Shown: positions 10,363 to 24,384, counted from the stretch's first letter. The stretch is 64,000 bases of DNA from Manihot esculenta (GCF_001659605.2 NC_035167.2:3906001-3970000), one strand, 5' to 3'. Numbers and translations are program-made. The notes: generated by a model from the sequence alone, not told the origin.

Positions 10363-12922
10363 TCAATTCCCCTTAGAAGAAGCAAGTTCTCTAGCCACGT
10401 TGGGCTCAATTTTGAAAGTGTTCTCTGGAACATTAGTAGCTGCGACAGTCAGAGCTGTTGTAATACCACTTTCAAAAGAAGGATCTATAGGGGCATTTAC
10501 AGCCTCAAGCACAAGTGGATCATCACCAACCTAACTGGCACCTTGATCAAACTCAGTTGCCAAGCGAGCCAACGTCCCCTAGGGAGCAAGGGGACAAACA
10601 TTAGGGAGAGCATAGTCGTCGGGGCCATATTGCACTTCATCTTCATCAGAGTCATACTCTATAGCACGGAGAGTGCTAAGTGGGACAATAGGAGACTCTC
10701 GAGCGCTTCGAAGGCTATCATTAAAGCATGTCGCATAAAAGCAAGTAGACTGTTCAAAAACTTTGCCTTTGAATTCGTCAGGCTTAAGATATTTGCTAAC
10801 TTGGCTCTGGACAACCAACTCAACATGCTTCCAAGCATCCACGATCTTCTTTTCATAATCTTTACATCGTATAGTAAGATCATGGAATTTGCTCTCAAGC
10901 TGCCTCCTCATAGCCTTAGAAGCACTCAGGTCCCCTCGAGTTTTACTCAAATCCAACTTGACCTCCCCTAACTCCTCAGAAAATCTCTGTACCTCCTTCT
11001 CTAGCTGGGCAAACTGAGTAGAAAGGCTCTTCTCACTCTTACCTACAGAAGCCTTCTCTTAAGAAAGTCTGGCTTCTGTGGTAGACCTTTCTTTTGTCAC
11101 TATGTCTCTAAGAGAGTAATTTTTTCGCCTTGAAATTGATTATCTCAAAGAAGCCCTTCCAGCCGATTCATCTCCCCCTCATATTGGCTCGTTAGCTCAG
11201 TAGTTACTCGGGTAGCCTCCTCTTCCTTAACTTTCTCAACATCTCAGAAGGCAGCCTCCCGAGCACTGACTCTTTTATTTTTCAGCTCCAATAGAGCACC
11301 CAAATGCTTAAAGAGCAAGAAAACAAGTCAAATAGTGACAAAAAAAATCCAATAGCAAGAAAAAGATTAAGAACACTTACGAGAAGAATTTGTCTTTTAG
11401 AGGCATCAAAAATATCCTCTTCAGGCCGGCTAGTAAACGAAGCCAACTGCTCAGTAGACTTAATTATTCGGCAAATTGTGCCCACCAATTGAGGATCAGC
11501 CAGATTGGGAGATACCCCAAAGACATATTTGCTGAGCAACTCAGCAATAGAAGTGGGTGAGTAGTCGAGGCTCAGTTGAAAATAAACCCCTGACTAATTG
11601 GAAATCAAGGCAGCCACTACTGGCCTCTCGAGATCGGCCCTCCTTGGTTTTACCATTACTCGCTTTTTTCGAGAAGGACTTTCTCAAGGGGAAGGATGAT
11701 GAAGTCCCTTTTCGAGAGGAGACCAGTTTGGATTCCTTTACTAGCCTCCTCTTTTTTCCAGTCGTCTTTGCAGCAGTAGCGATCGTCCCTTGACTCAAGC
11801 GAGAATTCTTTTGCTTCAAAATTTCACCGACTTCCTCAACTGGAGAAGACCGATTAGGATTGATCAAAGCGCTCACTATAGCCATCTCCGAGCTACCCCT
11901 GAAAGAAGGAGCATCCCCAACCATAGAAGGCACGATTGTAGGTCAAAGTTGACTAAGGTCAGTTTCATGTTAACCCCAATAGAGGATGAGGGAGGCGCAG
12001 CTTGAGCTAAAATGGGCTCCGCCCTTAGCATCTCAACCACCACATCCATAGTTTTTTTGGGTTTTAAAGACTTCAACATCAGCTTGGATAGCATCCCGGT
12101 TGAGAGAAAAATTCTGGGGCGTTGAAATGTCCTCCATGGGGACTATAGAAGCTGCAAAAAGCACCAAAAATAAATAAAAACACAGAATAAAAAAGCCAAC
12201 AAAGAAGTAACAACAAAAGAATAGTCAACACCAACAACATAACAACCCTCCCCTGGGCGGATGTCCAAATGCTTGAAAACATTATATTTGAAAGGAAAGG
12301 AGGAGATCCGAGCAAAGTATAATTGGTCCCACTCGGAGAGGAAGGGGAAAGTGTTACAGAAAGAGTCAACAATTCCCTATCCTAACTCTAAGCCCCAATT
12401 AAAGCTCCCTTTAGCTCCGACTATAGCAAAACTTTACACCCAATGCTCGATAGAGTCTTTATGGCCAATAAAAATGGTCAAGTCATTCCGACCACAGAAA
12501 CTCAGGAATCCATTATTAGCCTTCAAAATCTTGATAAAGACCCTAAATAAGATTAAGGAGGGAGCAAAGCCCCAACCTCGGCACATTGCCTCAAAAGCAC
12601 TCATGAATAAGATTGAATTCAGGGTCAGCATCCGAGGTGTGATCCGATAGAACCTAAAGACGGAGTGGACAAATCCAGAAAAGGGTTAAGAAAGACCATA
12701 GTCTATCTGTTTCAAATAGAAGACTAACCTCCTCTTGGACTAGGCGTCCACTAGGTCAAGAGGAGGAGGGAAGAAGAATAAGGCAATTCATTCATTGGAA
12801 TGTGGAGCATGAACATAGTGGGTCTCTGTAGAAAGGAAGGATCAAGGGAAAGTTTTCGGAAGAGCAGTGGAGGTAACCCTAGAAACTAACTTCTCCACCC
12901 GAAGGTATGTCAGAGGAGCCAT
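10363..12922 (-). pseudogene. Reverse-strand extra ORF of the Tat element (putative gypsy-type transposon protein)
   Basis: Read on the reverse strand, a broken coding region runs from an ATG at 12922 to a stop at 10363. The N-terminal third has GLS.PFSGFVHSVFRFY, then LNSILFMSAFEAMCRGWGF and LILFRVF, which resembles the Pfam family 'putative gypsy type transposon' (PF04195). The middle (11541-11933) is rich in Lys, Ser and Arg. The C-terminal part (10579-11280) looks like a coiled coil followed by an acidic YDSDEDEVQYGPDDY stretch. Several stops and frame changes interrupt it, for example TAG at 10579 and 10531. Tat/Retand-type elements are known to carry such an antisense ORF between pol and the 3' LTR. 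Its function is unknown. Confidence 0.72.
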
Positions 12923-14228
12923 CGGAAGAGGGATGCATACCTGAAACTCAAAAAGCTTGAAAGAAGAAGGAAAAAACGAGGATGACTTTAAGAATAGCGA
13001 GCAATTGCAACAAGAGCAACAAAAAGGGAGAAGTAAAGGCAAAGCCTTATATTTATACTCGAAATCAGGCATTAGTAAGTATTTAAAGCATTGCGTTTCA
13101 GTGACACAAATGACGACAGCTTTCAAGACACATCTAGAAGGACGTGCGCACGTGTCATATGTTATTATGGCAATTTCTCATAACTCAAAAAGAAAATAAT
13201 GGGCACACATATGGATGTAAAGGGCTGGACACGAATCACTCCTACAACCGTCGTAAATAACCATCAGAGAAGTGAAAAGCCATTTGATAACATAATAATT
13301 ATAACTTCCATTGAGATTGTGACACGTGTACAAGAGAAATAGGAAAGTCTCTCGCACCAGACCATCCAGTCTGACTAGGCAGTAGGAGTTTCGACTTGTG
13401 TAATGTATAGGTCAGGCCTCCCATACTTCTAATCATATTTATACTCGGAATAAGTAGGCGGACCTTACCAGCACTTGGAGCAAGTAGGCCAACCCCTCTA
13501 AAGCGCCCTGGGTCTCATATTAGGGTCATAAATGCGCATGCGGTAGGGCTTACAGAAGTGACGGCGTGATGGATAGAGTATGGGCCAAATGACTCAGCAT
13601 TTATTAGCCGATTACTCACTATTAATAAACCGTTTGATACACCTGCTACGACAAGTTACTGTCCAGTCTGAAAGAATGTCTGTCAGAATGTCCTAACATG
13701 AGTATTAATACCCTTGGACCAACTACCATTGGAGGCAGATTTTAACCATCACGATCCAAGAAACTCTGAACTTCTCCTAAAAATCTCCACTAATCAGAAA
13801 TTTTACCCTATTAACTTTCAACCACCTAATCAGATTTATTAACCTCACTATGAATCAAGTTTTTGTCTAAGTGTTCCCGTCTCATCATTTCACCGGATCT
13901 CAGACTTATCAACTTCCATATTAGTTATGTTGTTTTGGAAATGCTCAATATACAACTATCTATTTATGTCTCAAACTATGGTTAGAGTGTAGATCTTACA
14001 ATTAAAAAAAATCATTTTTGTGCTGACTGAACTGTTACTCCAAATAAGCTTCTTATTATAATTAACACTGAACTTTAAAATTATGCTAAATAAAATAAAT
14101 TTAAATGTATTAGCTATAATTAAAAAAAAAAAAGGCTATGTTTATCTATTGTCTTTTTTATGATATAAACAAAGTAAAATATATAAATTATAATAAAATT
14201 TATAGGAAGATTATTAATTAATAAGGTC
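12923..14228. other. No gene seen; probable Tat element 3' UTR/LTR remnant and AT-rich flank
   Basis: The first part (to about 13900) has near-normal base composition, unlike the AT-rich flank, and lies where the 3' LTR of the Tat element should be. Without a second LTR copy I cannot fix its ends. From about 13920 the sequence becomes AT-rich host-like DNA leading into NPF copy 1. Confidence 0.5.
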
Positions 14229-14273
14229 TCAATTTAGCTGAATAAACAAAAGAATCAAGATGAAGAAACTTAC

Positions 14274-15780
14274 AAGAATGAATAAAGCAGTGGTGAATGC
14301 CACAATTTTGAAGTATCCTATGTGGGTGTCTGCTATATTAACAATAATAAGCCTGAAAATGGTTGAAAGGCCTTCTTGTACATTCACAATTGCTGCAGCT
14401 TTTGAAAGAGTCTGATGCTTCCAATTATCCGTTATATATGTGATAAACGTGGATATCACAGCAACGTCCACGAAGGCATGGCTGAATATCAAACCTAAAA
14501 TTCATTCGATCCGCATTAATTTTGTTTCTCTAAACCATTAAAGAAATCTATGATTGTTTTTATTCGTGAAAAATAATTTATATTTAAAAATTTTTTTATA
14601 TTAAAAATATTTTCTCACTGCATACAGATTTTTAAAAAAATAACTTTTTTTTAAATTAATAAATCCTATTAATCAGAAAAAAAAAATAAAATACAACATT
14701 TTCGGCTATCAAGTTGCACACAAATATCTTTAAAAGACAAAATAAAGAAAATATTATTAAGAAAAAGAGATAACACAGTAAACTAATATATAGTTATTCT
14801 AAATAGTTTATCGCTGATAAATAAATAATATTAATAAATTTATAATCAATGGCGTTAAATTTTTTTTTTTTTTAAATCAAACCAAGTCCACTGCTTATTA
14901 CAAAATAACCATATACCTGAGATGGTCAAGACCGGCTTGCGAAAATAGATACAACAGTGAGACCAAATCTCCTGAACTCGACGCCTCATATTGACGATTG
15001 AAGCCGGCATGGAGTTCAAACACAAAAACCCTCTGAACAACGTATATTAAATATTACTAAAAATAATGAGAAGCCTCCCTCAAAACAAAACAAAAGAATC
15101 AACTATTATAAAATCTCTAAATTTTTAAAAAATTTACAAATTTATTTATATTTTTAAATCACTCAATTTTATAATATAAATTTTTTAATTTTTTTATAAA
15201 AAAAATCATTAATTAATTTATTTGAATTTTAATTAAAGAAAGTAAATAAAATAAATATTTAAAATTATAAAAATTAAATAATATACGTATTTAAAATTAT
15301 AAAAATTAAATAATATAAATAATTTAATGTAATTATTAATTTTTTTAACGAAATAATTAAAGAGTTAAATTATATAAAATATAAAATGTTTAATGTTTAA
15401 AAAAATCTATAATGATATTTTTTCCATAAAAATAATTTATTTTATTTAACCCAATTTTTAAAATTAAACTAGCAACTCATATATAAAAAATATATATATT
15501 ATAAGTAATACATTTAACTCTTTAAATTTCTAAACTTTTTTTTTTCTAATTTAAAATAAGCAGCTCTCGAATTTAAAGATTTAAACAAGAGAATCCACAT
15601 TCAGTAAATTATTTATCTAAATTTAACTATTGAAAAATTATCAAATTAAAATCATAATGTTTTAGCATATGAATCTCAAACAAACTTGAAAATCAACGGT
15701 AAAAATTAAAGCAAAACTCACTTTACTAGCAGAAAAAAGTCATTGTTCTTCTCTCTCTTCATATTTTGCTTTATTTCCAT
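14274..15780 (-). pseudogene. NPF (NRT1/PTR) transporter copy 1, N-terminal exons only
   Basis: On the reverse strand three exons join in phase: 15780-15722 (ATG, 59 nt, donor GTGAGT), 15032-14917 (116 nt, acceptor TTGTTCAG) and 14494-14274 (221 nt, donor GTAAGT). The last encodes SHAFVDVAVISTFITY and AAAIVNVQEGLST, the first membrane segments of an NPF transporter. It matches exon 2 of the complete copy at 59655-62537 in length and sequence. The following two exons (about 1.4 kb of coding sequence) are absent downstream, where Tat-element DNA begins instead. It is a truncated gene. The first exon supplies an N-terminus that the complete copy has lost. The splice sites are my reading. Confidence 0.82.
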
Positions 15781-16240
15781 TCTTGCTGTCCTTCTCTTCC
15801 TTCTCCAGCAATCCTTTCTTATGGAAATGATTTCTGGTCTCTTTCTTTCATCCTTCTTCCCTTTTTCTTCTCCTTTTATTCTCTCTTTATTTCTTCCCCA
15901 AACAAAATTTTTTTTCTCTTTCTACCCTTCTCCTTTTAGAAAAATTACTATAAGTCTTTAGACTTTTAGAAAATCTATTAATTCATTTTTATTTAAAAAT
16001 TATTCAATTAAAAAACATTTCAATATTTTCTAAAATCTCCCTCACAGTCAAACAGATTAAATGATATAAATATTTAAAATTATAAGATTATGAATAATAT
16101 TTTTTTAGCAGATAAATTTAAAAGTTATATTTTATAAAATGTATTAATATTTTAATCGAGTGATTTGAAATGAAGACGAATTAATGAAATTCTTAAAAAG
16201 TAAAGGATTTGATAGTAATTTATCCTTTTCCTATTAATTG

Positions 16241-16323
16241 CTTCGGTCAACAGAAGTTGACCTGAAGTTTTGTTGACCTGAAGACTATCACATGAGATAG
16301 GAAAAGATGGAGCACGTGCTGTC
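16241..16323 (-). promoter_or_regulatory. W-box/G-box-like module upstream of NPF copy 1
   Basis: Three TTGACC motifs (one inverted, at 16245-16250, and two direct, at 16257-16262 and 16273-16278) lie close to a perfect GCACGTGC at 16312-16319. These match W-box and G-box cores known to bind WRKY and bZIP/bHLH factors. The module lies about 0.5 kb upstream of the first exon and recurs upstream of the other NPF copies, in better or worse condition. Regulatory function is inferred. Confidence 0.5.
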
Positions 16324-16738
16324 TTTTAAAAACTCAAATTACAGTTTAATCTTTAATTTTATTTAAAAATCACTTTTGTACTTTGACCTTTAAAACTTCC
16401 ATTTTTACACCAAAATTTTTATGAACTTCTTTTTTAAAAATCTATATAAATTTTATTTTTTTTATAATAATCATAATAATATTCTTCTAGAAATTAGAGT
16501 GTTACAATCTATGAAAGCTTTTCCAGTTATACAAGAGAAAAGAAATGGGTCAGAGAAATACAAAGGACAGTCACTTAAGTTTCTCTTTCAAATAATTGTC
16601 CAATTCTCTTTGTTTTATTAGTTAAAAATTATTTATTATATTTTTTTAATTAATTATTAATTATTATATTTTTTATCAATAAAATTAAAGATATCGAATA
16701 AATAAATAATTATATTATTTTATTTATAGAGATCAACC

Positions 16739-17139
16739 GCATTCGATTCAAATCGAGCTAAATTAATTTAAAAATTCAGTTCAATTTTTTATTTATTTTA
16801 ATTTAATTTTTAATTTTAAAATTTTTTATTATTTCAATTCGATTTAGTTTTAATTTAAAAAAATAAAAAAAAATTAAATCAAATTGATTAGTAATAATAG
16901 TGTATTATTTTTCATAATACAAAAAATAAATCATATTAATATTTAAATATTCTAATTAAATTTTAAAATATTAAAAATAAAATATAAAAAATTTATTAAA
17001 AATTTAAAGTCATTAAATCGAATCGAATTAAATCGAATCAAATCGATTTAATTCGATTATTTTTAATAAAATTAATTTAATTTAATTTTTATAAATATTA
17101 AAATTTTAATTTTTAATTTATTTTAAATTGATCGAATGC
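16739..17139. mobile_element. Possible small AT-rich inverted-repeat element (MITE-like)
   Basis: The segment begins GCATTCGATTCAAAT and ends in the near reverse complement of it (ATTGATCGAATGC). Its interior is made of AATTCGATTT-type words. Related segments lie at about 18985-19375, 49970-50370 and 52150-52420. I see no clear target duplication, so this could also be an ordinary AT-rich repeat. Confidence 0.35.
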
Positions 17140-18450
17140 TCGCTTACTTATTTATTAAGAAAACTAAGGAAAAACAAAAATAAAAATGGGTTAGAAGTAC
17201 AATTAATGTCCATTATGATACAAGTCAAGTTCTCTAGTCAACCACGCCCAACCACCTCTTTAAACCACAATTTCACATTGGGCCCAATTCCATTTCCATT
17301 CTCAATTTAAAATAAAAAATTTTATAAAAATTTAATTTAATATTTTTAACCTTTTTTATAAAATCGACCATACTAAATGAAATATTTATATTTAAAATTA
17401 AATAAATATCAAAAATAAATTTAATCTATAATAAATGTATTTGAGTAAATTTAAAAGATTTTAAATTTTATTTATATTTGAATAAATTTGAAAAATTTTA
17501 GATTTTACTCTTTTAATTTTTAATTTAAAAAAAAAAATACTGAACGGATTGAGTGTTGTTTTCCTTTCTTAAACCAAAAATCTAATTTGATCTTATATTA
17601 AATATAAATGAAAATAGTTTTATAAGCAGACTGAATGTCATATTTATCTTATAGTTTTTGAGGTAAAATTTTCTCACCATCTTATGCTCTTCCCTCCTTC
17701 AATAATTTTTCTCTAACTATATTATTTTTTAAATAATAATAAATTATTATTATTATTATTATTATTATTTACAGTATTTTTTTTTACTTTAACCTATGTA
17801 AAAAAAGTATTCTACTTTAACCTATGTAAAAAAAGTTACTTAGCTAGCTCATTAACATAAGCATGTTATATTAAAAAATTAGATTAATTATATAATTAAG
17901 TTTAACAAATTAGTTAGTATGTTAAATTAAAGAAAAAATTATTATTTAATTCCTGTGATACGAGAAATTTATTAATTATTTTTTCGATTTTAAAAAATAT
18001 ATTAAAATATTTATGATATTTTAAAAAGTCTATTAATTAGGCTCTATTAATTTTAGTATTTAAATATTATAAAAAATTTAAAATATTCCTAATATGAAGA
18101 GACTAATTAGTATGTTTTTTAAAAAATTAAGAATCAATTAATAAATTTTTTTAAATTAAAGAAATTAAATAAATTAAATAATAAATTTTTAATTTATTTT
18201 TATTTAAAAATTATTCAATTAAAAAATATTTCAATATTTTCTAAAATCTCCCTCACAGTCAAACAGATTAAATGATTTAAATATAATATTTAAAATTATA
18301 AGATTATGAATAATATTTTTTTAGCAGATAGATTTAAAAGTTATATTTTATAAAATATATTAATATTTTAATCGAGTGATTTGAAATAAAGACGAATTAA
18401 TGAAATTCTTAAAAAGTAAAGGATTTGATAGTAATTTACCCTTTTCCTAT

Positions 18451-18537
18451 TAATTGCTTCTGTCAACAGAAGTTGACCTGAAATTTTGTTGACCTGAACA
18501 CTATCACATAAGGTAGGAAAAGATGGAGCACGTGCTG
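18451..18537 (-). promoter_or_regulatory. Second copy of the W-box/G-box-like module
   Basis: This is the duplicate of the 16241 module. GTCAAC, two TTGACC motifs and GCACGTGC (18528-18535) are all kept, in the same order and spacing, inside the second 2.2 kb repeat. Confidence 0.45.
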
Positions 18538-20470
18538 TCTTTTAAAAACTCAAATTAGAAATTACACTAATCCTTAATTTTATTTAAAAATCACTTTTGT
18601 ACTTTAACATTTAAAAGTTTCATTTTTACACCAAAATTTTTATTAACTTCATTTTTAAAAATCTATATAAATCTAAACATCCTCCTTAACAAAACTTTCT
18701 TTATAAATTTTATTTTTTTATAATAATCATAATAATATTCTTCCAGAAATTAGAGTGTTACAATCCATGAAAGCTTTTCCGGTTATACAAGAGAAAAGTA
18801 ATGGGTCAGAGAAATACAAAGGACAGTCACTTGACGTTTTTCTTTCAAATAATTGTCCAATTCTCTTTATTTTATTAGTTAAAAATTATTTATTATATTT
18901 TTTTAATTAATTATTAATTATTATATTTTTTATCAATAAAATTAAAAGTATAAAATGGATAAATAATTATATTAGTTTGTTTATAGAAATGTGTAGTATT
19001 TGATTTAAATTAAAAAAATTAATTGAATTGAATTAATAATTTTTACTTATTTTAATTCAATTTTAAATTTTAAAATTTTAATTATTTTAATTTAATTTTA
19101 TTTTAATAAAAAAAATAAAAAAATCAAATCAAATTCATTAACGATAATAATATATTATTTTTAATAATATAAAAGAATTTAATTTTATTAAAATTAAAAT
19201 ATTTTAATTAAATTTTAAAATGTTAAAAATAAAATATAAAAAATAAAAAATTTATTAAAAATTTAAATTAATTATATCGAATTAAATTAAATTGTTTTTT
19301 ATTAAAATTAATTTTATTTAATTTTTATAAATATTAAAATTTTAATTTATAATTTATTTCGAACAAACCGGGGCTAAGCAAATGGGGTAGAAGTACAATT
19401 AATGTTCATTATGATACAAGTCAAGTTCTCTAGTCAGCCACACCCAACTACCTCTTTAAACCACAATGTCCAATCAGTCTCCCACTGGGGCCCAATTCCA
19501 TTTCAATTCTCAATTTAAAATAAAAAATTTTATAAAAATTTAATTTAATATTTTTAACTTAAAAGTTTTTTTATAAAAAAATTAAATCTTATATAATTTT
19601 ATTTTTATTTTATTTTTTTATAAAATCAATTATACTAAATAAAAGATCTATATTTAAAATTGAATAAATACCGAAAGAAAGTCTTGTGGCTATAATTAAT
19701 TGAGTGTTGTTTTCCTTTCTTAAAATAAAAAATTAATTTGACTTTTTTTTTTCATGGAAAATTGAATATTAAAAAATAAAATATAAAATTTTTTAAATTT
19801 ATTCAAATACACTTAAAGAACTATTGTTAATTTGATCTATATTAAATGTAAATAAAAAAGTTATATAAGTGGACTGAATGCCATATTTATCTTATAGTTT
19901 TTGAGGCAAAATTTTCTCTCCATCTTATGCTCTTCCCTCCTTCAATAATTTCTCTCTAACTATATTATCTTTTAAATAATAATAAATTATTATTATTATT
20001 GAAATAATTTAATTAAAAAATATGTCTATTAATCACAAATCATAGGATATCAACTTTTATCAATATATATAAAAATAATTTTTTATGTGATTTATTAATT
20101 AGTCAAATAAAAAATATTCTACTTTAACTTATGTGAAAAAAATTACTTAGCTAGCTCATTAACATAGGCATGTTATATGAAAAATTAGCTTAATTATATA
20201 ATTAAGTTTAAAAAATTAGTTAATATATTAAATTAAAAAAATTATTATTTAATTTTTATAATATAGAAAAATTCACTAATAGATTTTACGATTTTAAAAA
20301 ATATATTAAAATATTTTTTATATTTTAAAAAGTTTAATGATTAATATTTTTATTAGTTTTAATCATTAAATATTAAAAAAAAATTAAAATGTTTTTAAAG
20401 AATTACTTAATAATTTTTTTTTAAAATTTAAAAAATTAATTAATAAATTTTTAAAATTATAGAGATTAAA

Positions 20471-22355
20471 TAATAAAATATTTAAACATAAAATTAATGG
20501 ATGAATTAAATAGTAATTTTTTTTAAATGTTAAAAATATTTTAATATATTTTTACTATTAATAAAATAATTAGTTAATTTCTTTAAAATAATAGTTTTTT
20601 TAAAATTAAAATATACGATGTTTTAAACCTTATCGATCATTATCAATGAAAACAGACTTATGGGCTTATAATTTAAATGAAATTGAATTAAAGTTGAAGC
20701 GGTATATTATTAAATAAATATTTATAAAATTAATAATAATAATACTTACAAAAGTTATACCTTTTGCATTTTATAAATAATTACAAAAATATTTTTCGTA
20801 AAATTTTAATATGTAATTTTTTCAGAATATAAAGTTAAATTTTTAATTTAAAAAATTTGTAATTAAAAATTATTTAAAGTATTTTATAGAAAAATTTATT
20901 ATTTAATATATGAGTATTGTTATTATTAACAAGTTAGTTTTTATATTTTTAAAAATTTATTAAAATATTTTTATTTTTATTATCTATCGATTAAATAGTT
21001 ATTTTATTATTTTTACGTTAAAAATAAAAAATAAATGAGAAAATTTTTGAAATTTAGTTTTACTTTTAAATAAATTTTTTTATTTAGTTTTTATGTTTTG
21101 ATATTATTAATAAATCGATTTCTGTATTTTTAAAAATTTATTAAAATATTTTCATTTTTAAAAATTTATTAAAATATTTTTATTTTTTTAAATATATTAA
21201 AATATTTTTTTGTTTAATCAATGAAATAATTAAAAAAATAAGATGAAAAAAATTTTAATTTTTTATTATATTTTTAATGACAGAAATAAATAGAAAAATT
21301 ATTTTATTGATAAAAAAATAAAAAATATTTTAATAAATTTTTTAAAATTGAAGAATTGATTTATAAATAATATTAATATTTAATGGTTAAATAGTAAATA
21401 ATTTTTTTATAATAATAAATTCATGCATATCAGTGAAAGCGAAAGATATACACTGGTTATTGTATAAGAAATAATAAAAATAATCTAATAATTTAATTTA
21501 ACATACTAATAAATAAATGATTCATATAAGCAGGTGAAATTAAGAATTTTTATTTTTATTTTATTTTATTTTTATAGGTTAACATTTACTAATTATTTAT
21601 ATAATATGATATAAAAAACTATGTAATAATTTGAACAAAGTTAGTTATATAAATAATTGTTGTAATAACGTTTTAAGATACGCATGGTTGATGTGGTAGT
21701 ATGAATATATTAGTTATTTATTATAACCATATGTTAAGATACGGAAACTAATTATATATATTAAACTGTATATTATATTTACCGTCGCAGATGTAATCAT
21801 ATTTTTTTATTTTTTTAATATCTTTTTAAGCATATAAATATATAATATTTTTAAATATTTTTTAATTAAAAAATTTATAAAAAAATAAAAAAAAACTCTA
21901 ATCACATTATCGTAGTCAAATTAATAAATTATATTAAATTTATATATTATTTAATTTTCATACTTATTCTTTAATTATGTAATTCTTCCATTCTTAATGC
22001 CAACTTCATATCCCAGCATTATTTAAAACTATATTTTCTAAGTTAAAATGATGATTGATTTGAATTAGATGCAGCATTTTTTTTTAATTCGGAATTGGGG
22101 ATTGGAGGGAGTAGAATTTGAGGCTTCTTAAATTTATTTAAATACACTTTCCACCAAATTAAATTTATGAGTGTAGATGCAACATCATTTAAAACTATAT
22201 TTTTAAAGTAAAGATGATGATCGATTTGAATTAAATGTTTTTTTAAAATCCGATGGATTAACCGGTCCAGTTTATATGAGTTCACTTTGATTTCTTAGAA
22301 ATAAAATTTTTATTTATAAATTAAATCAAATCGCATTCACAAATTTAGTCTAATG
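20471..22355. other. AT-rich intergenic DNA, no gene seen
   Basis: The sequence is dominated by A/T runs and low-complexity words (AATATTTT, TTAAAAAT). Short open frames are present by chance only. I found no recognisable element ends apart from the solo LTR that follows. Confidence 0.6.
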
Positions 22356-22360
22356 ATAAG

Positions 22361-24384
22361 TGTAACGACTCAGAAACCGGACCGCTGCCGGCGCTAGGAT
22401 TCAGATCGACTTAAAGTCGCCGGGACCCGTAGCAAGCCTACTAAACATCCTGTGTACCTAATAATATCTTATACATGATCATACAGTTTCATAAAAAAAT
22501 TTAAACTTTTCATATACCAAGTCTGACCTGTACATACATCATACTATAAATATCAAAACCCACATATTAGAGTTCTCATCAAATGCTCTAGTAGGATCAA
22601 CATCTCATACATCAGACTTGGTTCAACATATCTCATCATTAAAACATTTTACATAACGATTATATACAAAAAAGGATTTACAACTGTCATTAGGGTCAAG
22701 CACAATACTAGACCATAATACATTCATTACATGTCCACTACTATTCTATTACATAACATGCCAACCTCTAACCGACCTCCTGTGCTATCTCTGACCCTGC
22801 AACCTGGGGGTTAGGGGAAAGAGGTGAGCTACTAAAGCCTAGTGAGCAGAACAGTAAAAACATTTAATTAAAACATATGCTCATATGGAATGCATCACAA
22901 CACAAGTAAATTACCTTAGGATGGACTTGTCACCAGTAACCCTCTACATATCCAACAAATGACCGGCCCTCGACGGAGCTCCTCAGGACTTCCTCTTAAA
23001 CATAACATAATATATCCAATGTGCCAGGTGCGTAGAATAGGCCTCGACCTGGACTTTCTCTTACTCTGTGCCAGGGGCGTAGAATGAGTCTCGATCTGGA
23101 CTTCCGTATCATATCATATCATATCGAGGGCTAGTGGGTCATCCAATATCCATCCACATCAACAATATAATATGCAATGCGTCATATTCGTGAATTTCTA
23201 ATGCAAACATCCTATTATATAACATGGCATTTATGATGCATGAACATGCTCAAAAGTTTAGTACTTTAAAATAAAGTTCAGTTCTACTCACCTCTGGCTG
23301 ATACTCGACTGACTCTAAAGCAGCTATCTCACTGCTGGTCACCTCGGTTCCTCTGGTCCGATCCTACATAGGTGGACTCAAATGAGGGACCAAACATACT
23401 CTATAAAGACTCTAAACAACTCCCCAAAAACCCTCCTAAAACATCACAAACCTGCATGCAAAACAAGCAAAGTAAGGCTGGGCAGGGGACTTTCGGCGGC
23501 CGAAACTCCCCTTTAAAGCCGAAAGTCCAAACTTTCGGGGGCGAGTTTAGGCGGCCAAAGCTGCCTCCTCTGGCAGGTTCGGCAGCCGAACCTGGATTTT
23601 CCAGAATGGCAGAACCCAATTTTGCCTCTCACATCTAGCCACCCAAACTTCTCAAAACATATATTCAACTATCCTAAAACATGCATAAACACATTCTCAA
23701 GCATATAGGGGTATAAAACTAGTCTAAACCCCAAACAAACATCAACATAGCACCACTTTAATCAATAAACTATCATAAATCCTAACATTTTACAACTAGC
23801 CTAAACATGCATCAAACACCCTTAAAAACCCTTAAAACTTACTTAAAACATATAAAAAGGTATGGATCTACACTTACCTCTTGAAAATCGAGAGGAAATG
23901 CGATCCAAACTTGGAGATTAGGAGATTGGGTCTTCGGAGCTCTCCAAGCTTCCAAAACATTTATCTTAGCTCAAAAATCTTCAAAAACTAAGAAAAACTC
24001 ATCAAAACTTGAAGGATTTAAGGGAAAACATAAAATCAACCATGGAAGGGCGAAATCTCACCTATGCCCGATAATGGGGAGAGAAAACTCGCCCATTTTC
24101 GGACATGGGGCCTTTTATAGGTGGCTGGCCAGACCACCTTCGGGGGCCAAAGGTGCTTCTGCAAGAGCACCATGTTCGGCGGTCGAACCTGGACTTTTCC
24201 TCCATGGTGTTTTCTTTCAAAACTCAATTTTCTTTCTTTGTTAAAACCATAAACACATTAAAACATTTTATAAAAACCTTCATTTCTACCCTTCTAAGGG
24301 TTTCCGACCTCGAGATTCCAGATTCCAACGGAAATTCTGCCGGAAAGTTAGAATTCCGATACCGGAGCTTAGCCGGGTATTACA
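22361..24384 (-). mobile_element. Solo LTR of a Tekay-type element
   Basis: It starts TGTAACGACTCAG and ends GCCGGGTATTACA, the reverse-strand form of the same LTR found in G1 and G3. No internal retrotransposon sequence is present. The 5-bp direct repeat ATAAG lies on each side (22356-22360 and 24385-24389), the expected target duplication. A solo LTR with a target duplication results from recombination between the two LTRs of a former full element. Palindromes of the TTCGGCGGCCGAA type lie at about 23490-23600, and a TATA-like CTTTTATAGG (reverse strand) at about 24112. Confidence 0.92.

Larger units (their letters stand above)
15985..20470. repeat. About 2.2 kb tandem duplication of NPF upstream DNA
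   Basis: The stretch 15985-18190 is repeated at about 18191-20470 with modest divergence. Both copies contain the AGGATTTGATAGTAATTTA segment, the G-box-like module, the AAGCTTTTCC/ACAAGAG segment (16515 and 18770) and the CATCTTATGCTCTTCCCTCC segment (17680 and 19920). The later part recurs a third time at about 57050-57900. The DNA is extremely AT-rich with no credible coding region. A short ATT microsatellite sits at about 17745-17770. Confidence 0.8.

Noticed and set aside
15743..15961. Forward frame with a hydrophobic protein (also at 47388 and 63235)
   Set aside because: It is the complement of the NPF first-exon and upstream region, whose reverse-strand reading has splice sites in phase.
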